The notes under the pieces are model-generated. The model saw only the letters and a list, made by a program, of their open reading frames with translations. It was not told the DNA's origin and ran no database searches. From assembly GCA_013694685.1 (NCBI GenBank), contig JACDBY010000253.1, forward strand, positions 1-5,859: a stretch of DNA of 5,859 nt, written 5' to 3'. Origin of the DNA: Actinomycetota bacterium. Lineage in GTDB: Bacteria > Actinomycetota > Thermoleophilia > Gaiellales > Gaiellaceae. A program made the position numbers and the translations under genes. Positions 5,632 to 5,859 of this stretch are shown here, piece after piece (position 1 is the stretch's first letter; every line of letters begins with the position of its first letter).

Positions 5632-5859
5632 ATGTCGGTGCGGAGAGGGTTGGTCGCGGGTCGCACGAGCGCCACCGAGCGCGAGGTGACGCGCGAGGAG
5701 GCGCAGCGGATCGCTGTCCGCGCGCAACTCCTCGACGGCTCGGCGAAGACCGTGCTCGAGACGGTGAGACACCTCGGGTTCCTCCAGCTCGACCCGATCG
5801 CGACGGTCGCGACACCCCAGGAGCTCGTGCTCTGGAGCAGGCTCGGATCCCACGACCGC
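5632..5859 (+). CDS. Winged-helix DNA glycosylase-like protein, AlkX/YcaQ family (HTH_42), N-terminal part
   Basis: The first 76 codons of a protein continuing past the right edge. The segment from residue 20 (REEAQRIAVRAQLLDG...) through LETVRHLGFLQLDPIATV (42-59) to ELVLWSRLGSHD (64-75) matches the N-terminus of the AlkZ/AlkX (YcaQ) family of winged-helix DNA glycosylases, which includes enzymes acting on interstrand crosslinks and alkylated bases. The catalytic Q-phi-D motif of the AlkX branch is present as Q52-L53-D54, unlike the Q-phi-Q of AlkZ. In many actinobacteria such proteins are simply annotated as winged-helix DNA-binding domain proteins and their activity is untested. The ATG at 5632 leaves only 24 bases to the divergent efp start. 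GTG at 5686 (codon 19, preceded by GAGCGCGAG) starts nearer the conserved region and is an alternative. Confidence 0.82.
   Translation, partial: MSVRRGLVAGRTSATEREVTREEAQRIAVRAQLLDGSAKTVLETVRHLGFLQLDPIATVATPQELVLWSRLGSHDR

Noticed and set aside
5041..5853. N-terminal extension of efp to about 5853
   Set aside because: The extension overlaps the divergent AlkX-like gene and bears no EF-P similarity; ATG 5607 gives the canonical N-terminus.
1..5859. CRISPR array, tRNA, IS element or phage feature
   Set aside because: No regularly spaced repeats, tRNA-like cloverleaf, transposase motif or phage protein was seen; the window is mostly housekeeping genes.

Overview
The window is GC-rich bacterial DNA with strong G/C third-position bias, frequent GTG starts and few Shine-Dalgarno motifs. 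The gene set (efp, accB-like, accC, nusB, a short xseB-like gene, ispA) and the divergence of the proteins point to a high-GC actinobacterial lineage, most plausibly Thermoleophilia (Gaiellales/Solirubrobacterales). That placement is inferred from gene content and style; there is no rRNA here.

Layout, left to right. Bases 1-1027 hold the minus-strand series nusB - xseB-like - ispA. These are tightly overlapped: a 4-base GTGA overlap, then a 14-base overlap. ispA runs off the left edge. Bases 883-1027 are a non-coding gap filled with inverted repeats, and one of them covers the nusB start codon. Bases 1028-4200 hold a two-gene minus-strand carboxylase unit: accC (biotin carboxylase), preceded by a large gene that joins an OadA/PycB-like carboxyltransferase fold to a complete AccB-type biotin carboxyl carrier. 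A plus-strand class I SAM-dependent methyltransferase (4252-4971) sits between this unit and the minus-strand efp (5041-5607). At the right edge a plus-strand AlkX/YcaQ-family gene diverges from efp and is cut off after 76 codons.

How they work together. AccC would carboxylate the biotin on the fused carrier, giving two of the three activities of an acyl-CoA carboxylase; no acyl-CoA carboxyltransferase gene (accA/accD or a PCC beta type) is present here. EF-P (translation of proline stretches), NusB (rRNA antitermination) and the prenyl diphosphate synthase (isoprenoid chain elongation) are housekeeping functions.

The most notable feature is the fusion protein. By eye alignment, its carboxyltransferase domain keeps the overall OadA/pyruvate carboxylase fold signatures but has lost all four metal ligands and the catalytic threonine. 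It therefore looks like a catalytically dead domain kept as an N-terminal extension of AccB. Second in interest is the palindrome-packed accC-nusB gap.
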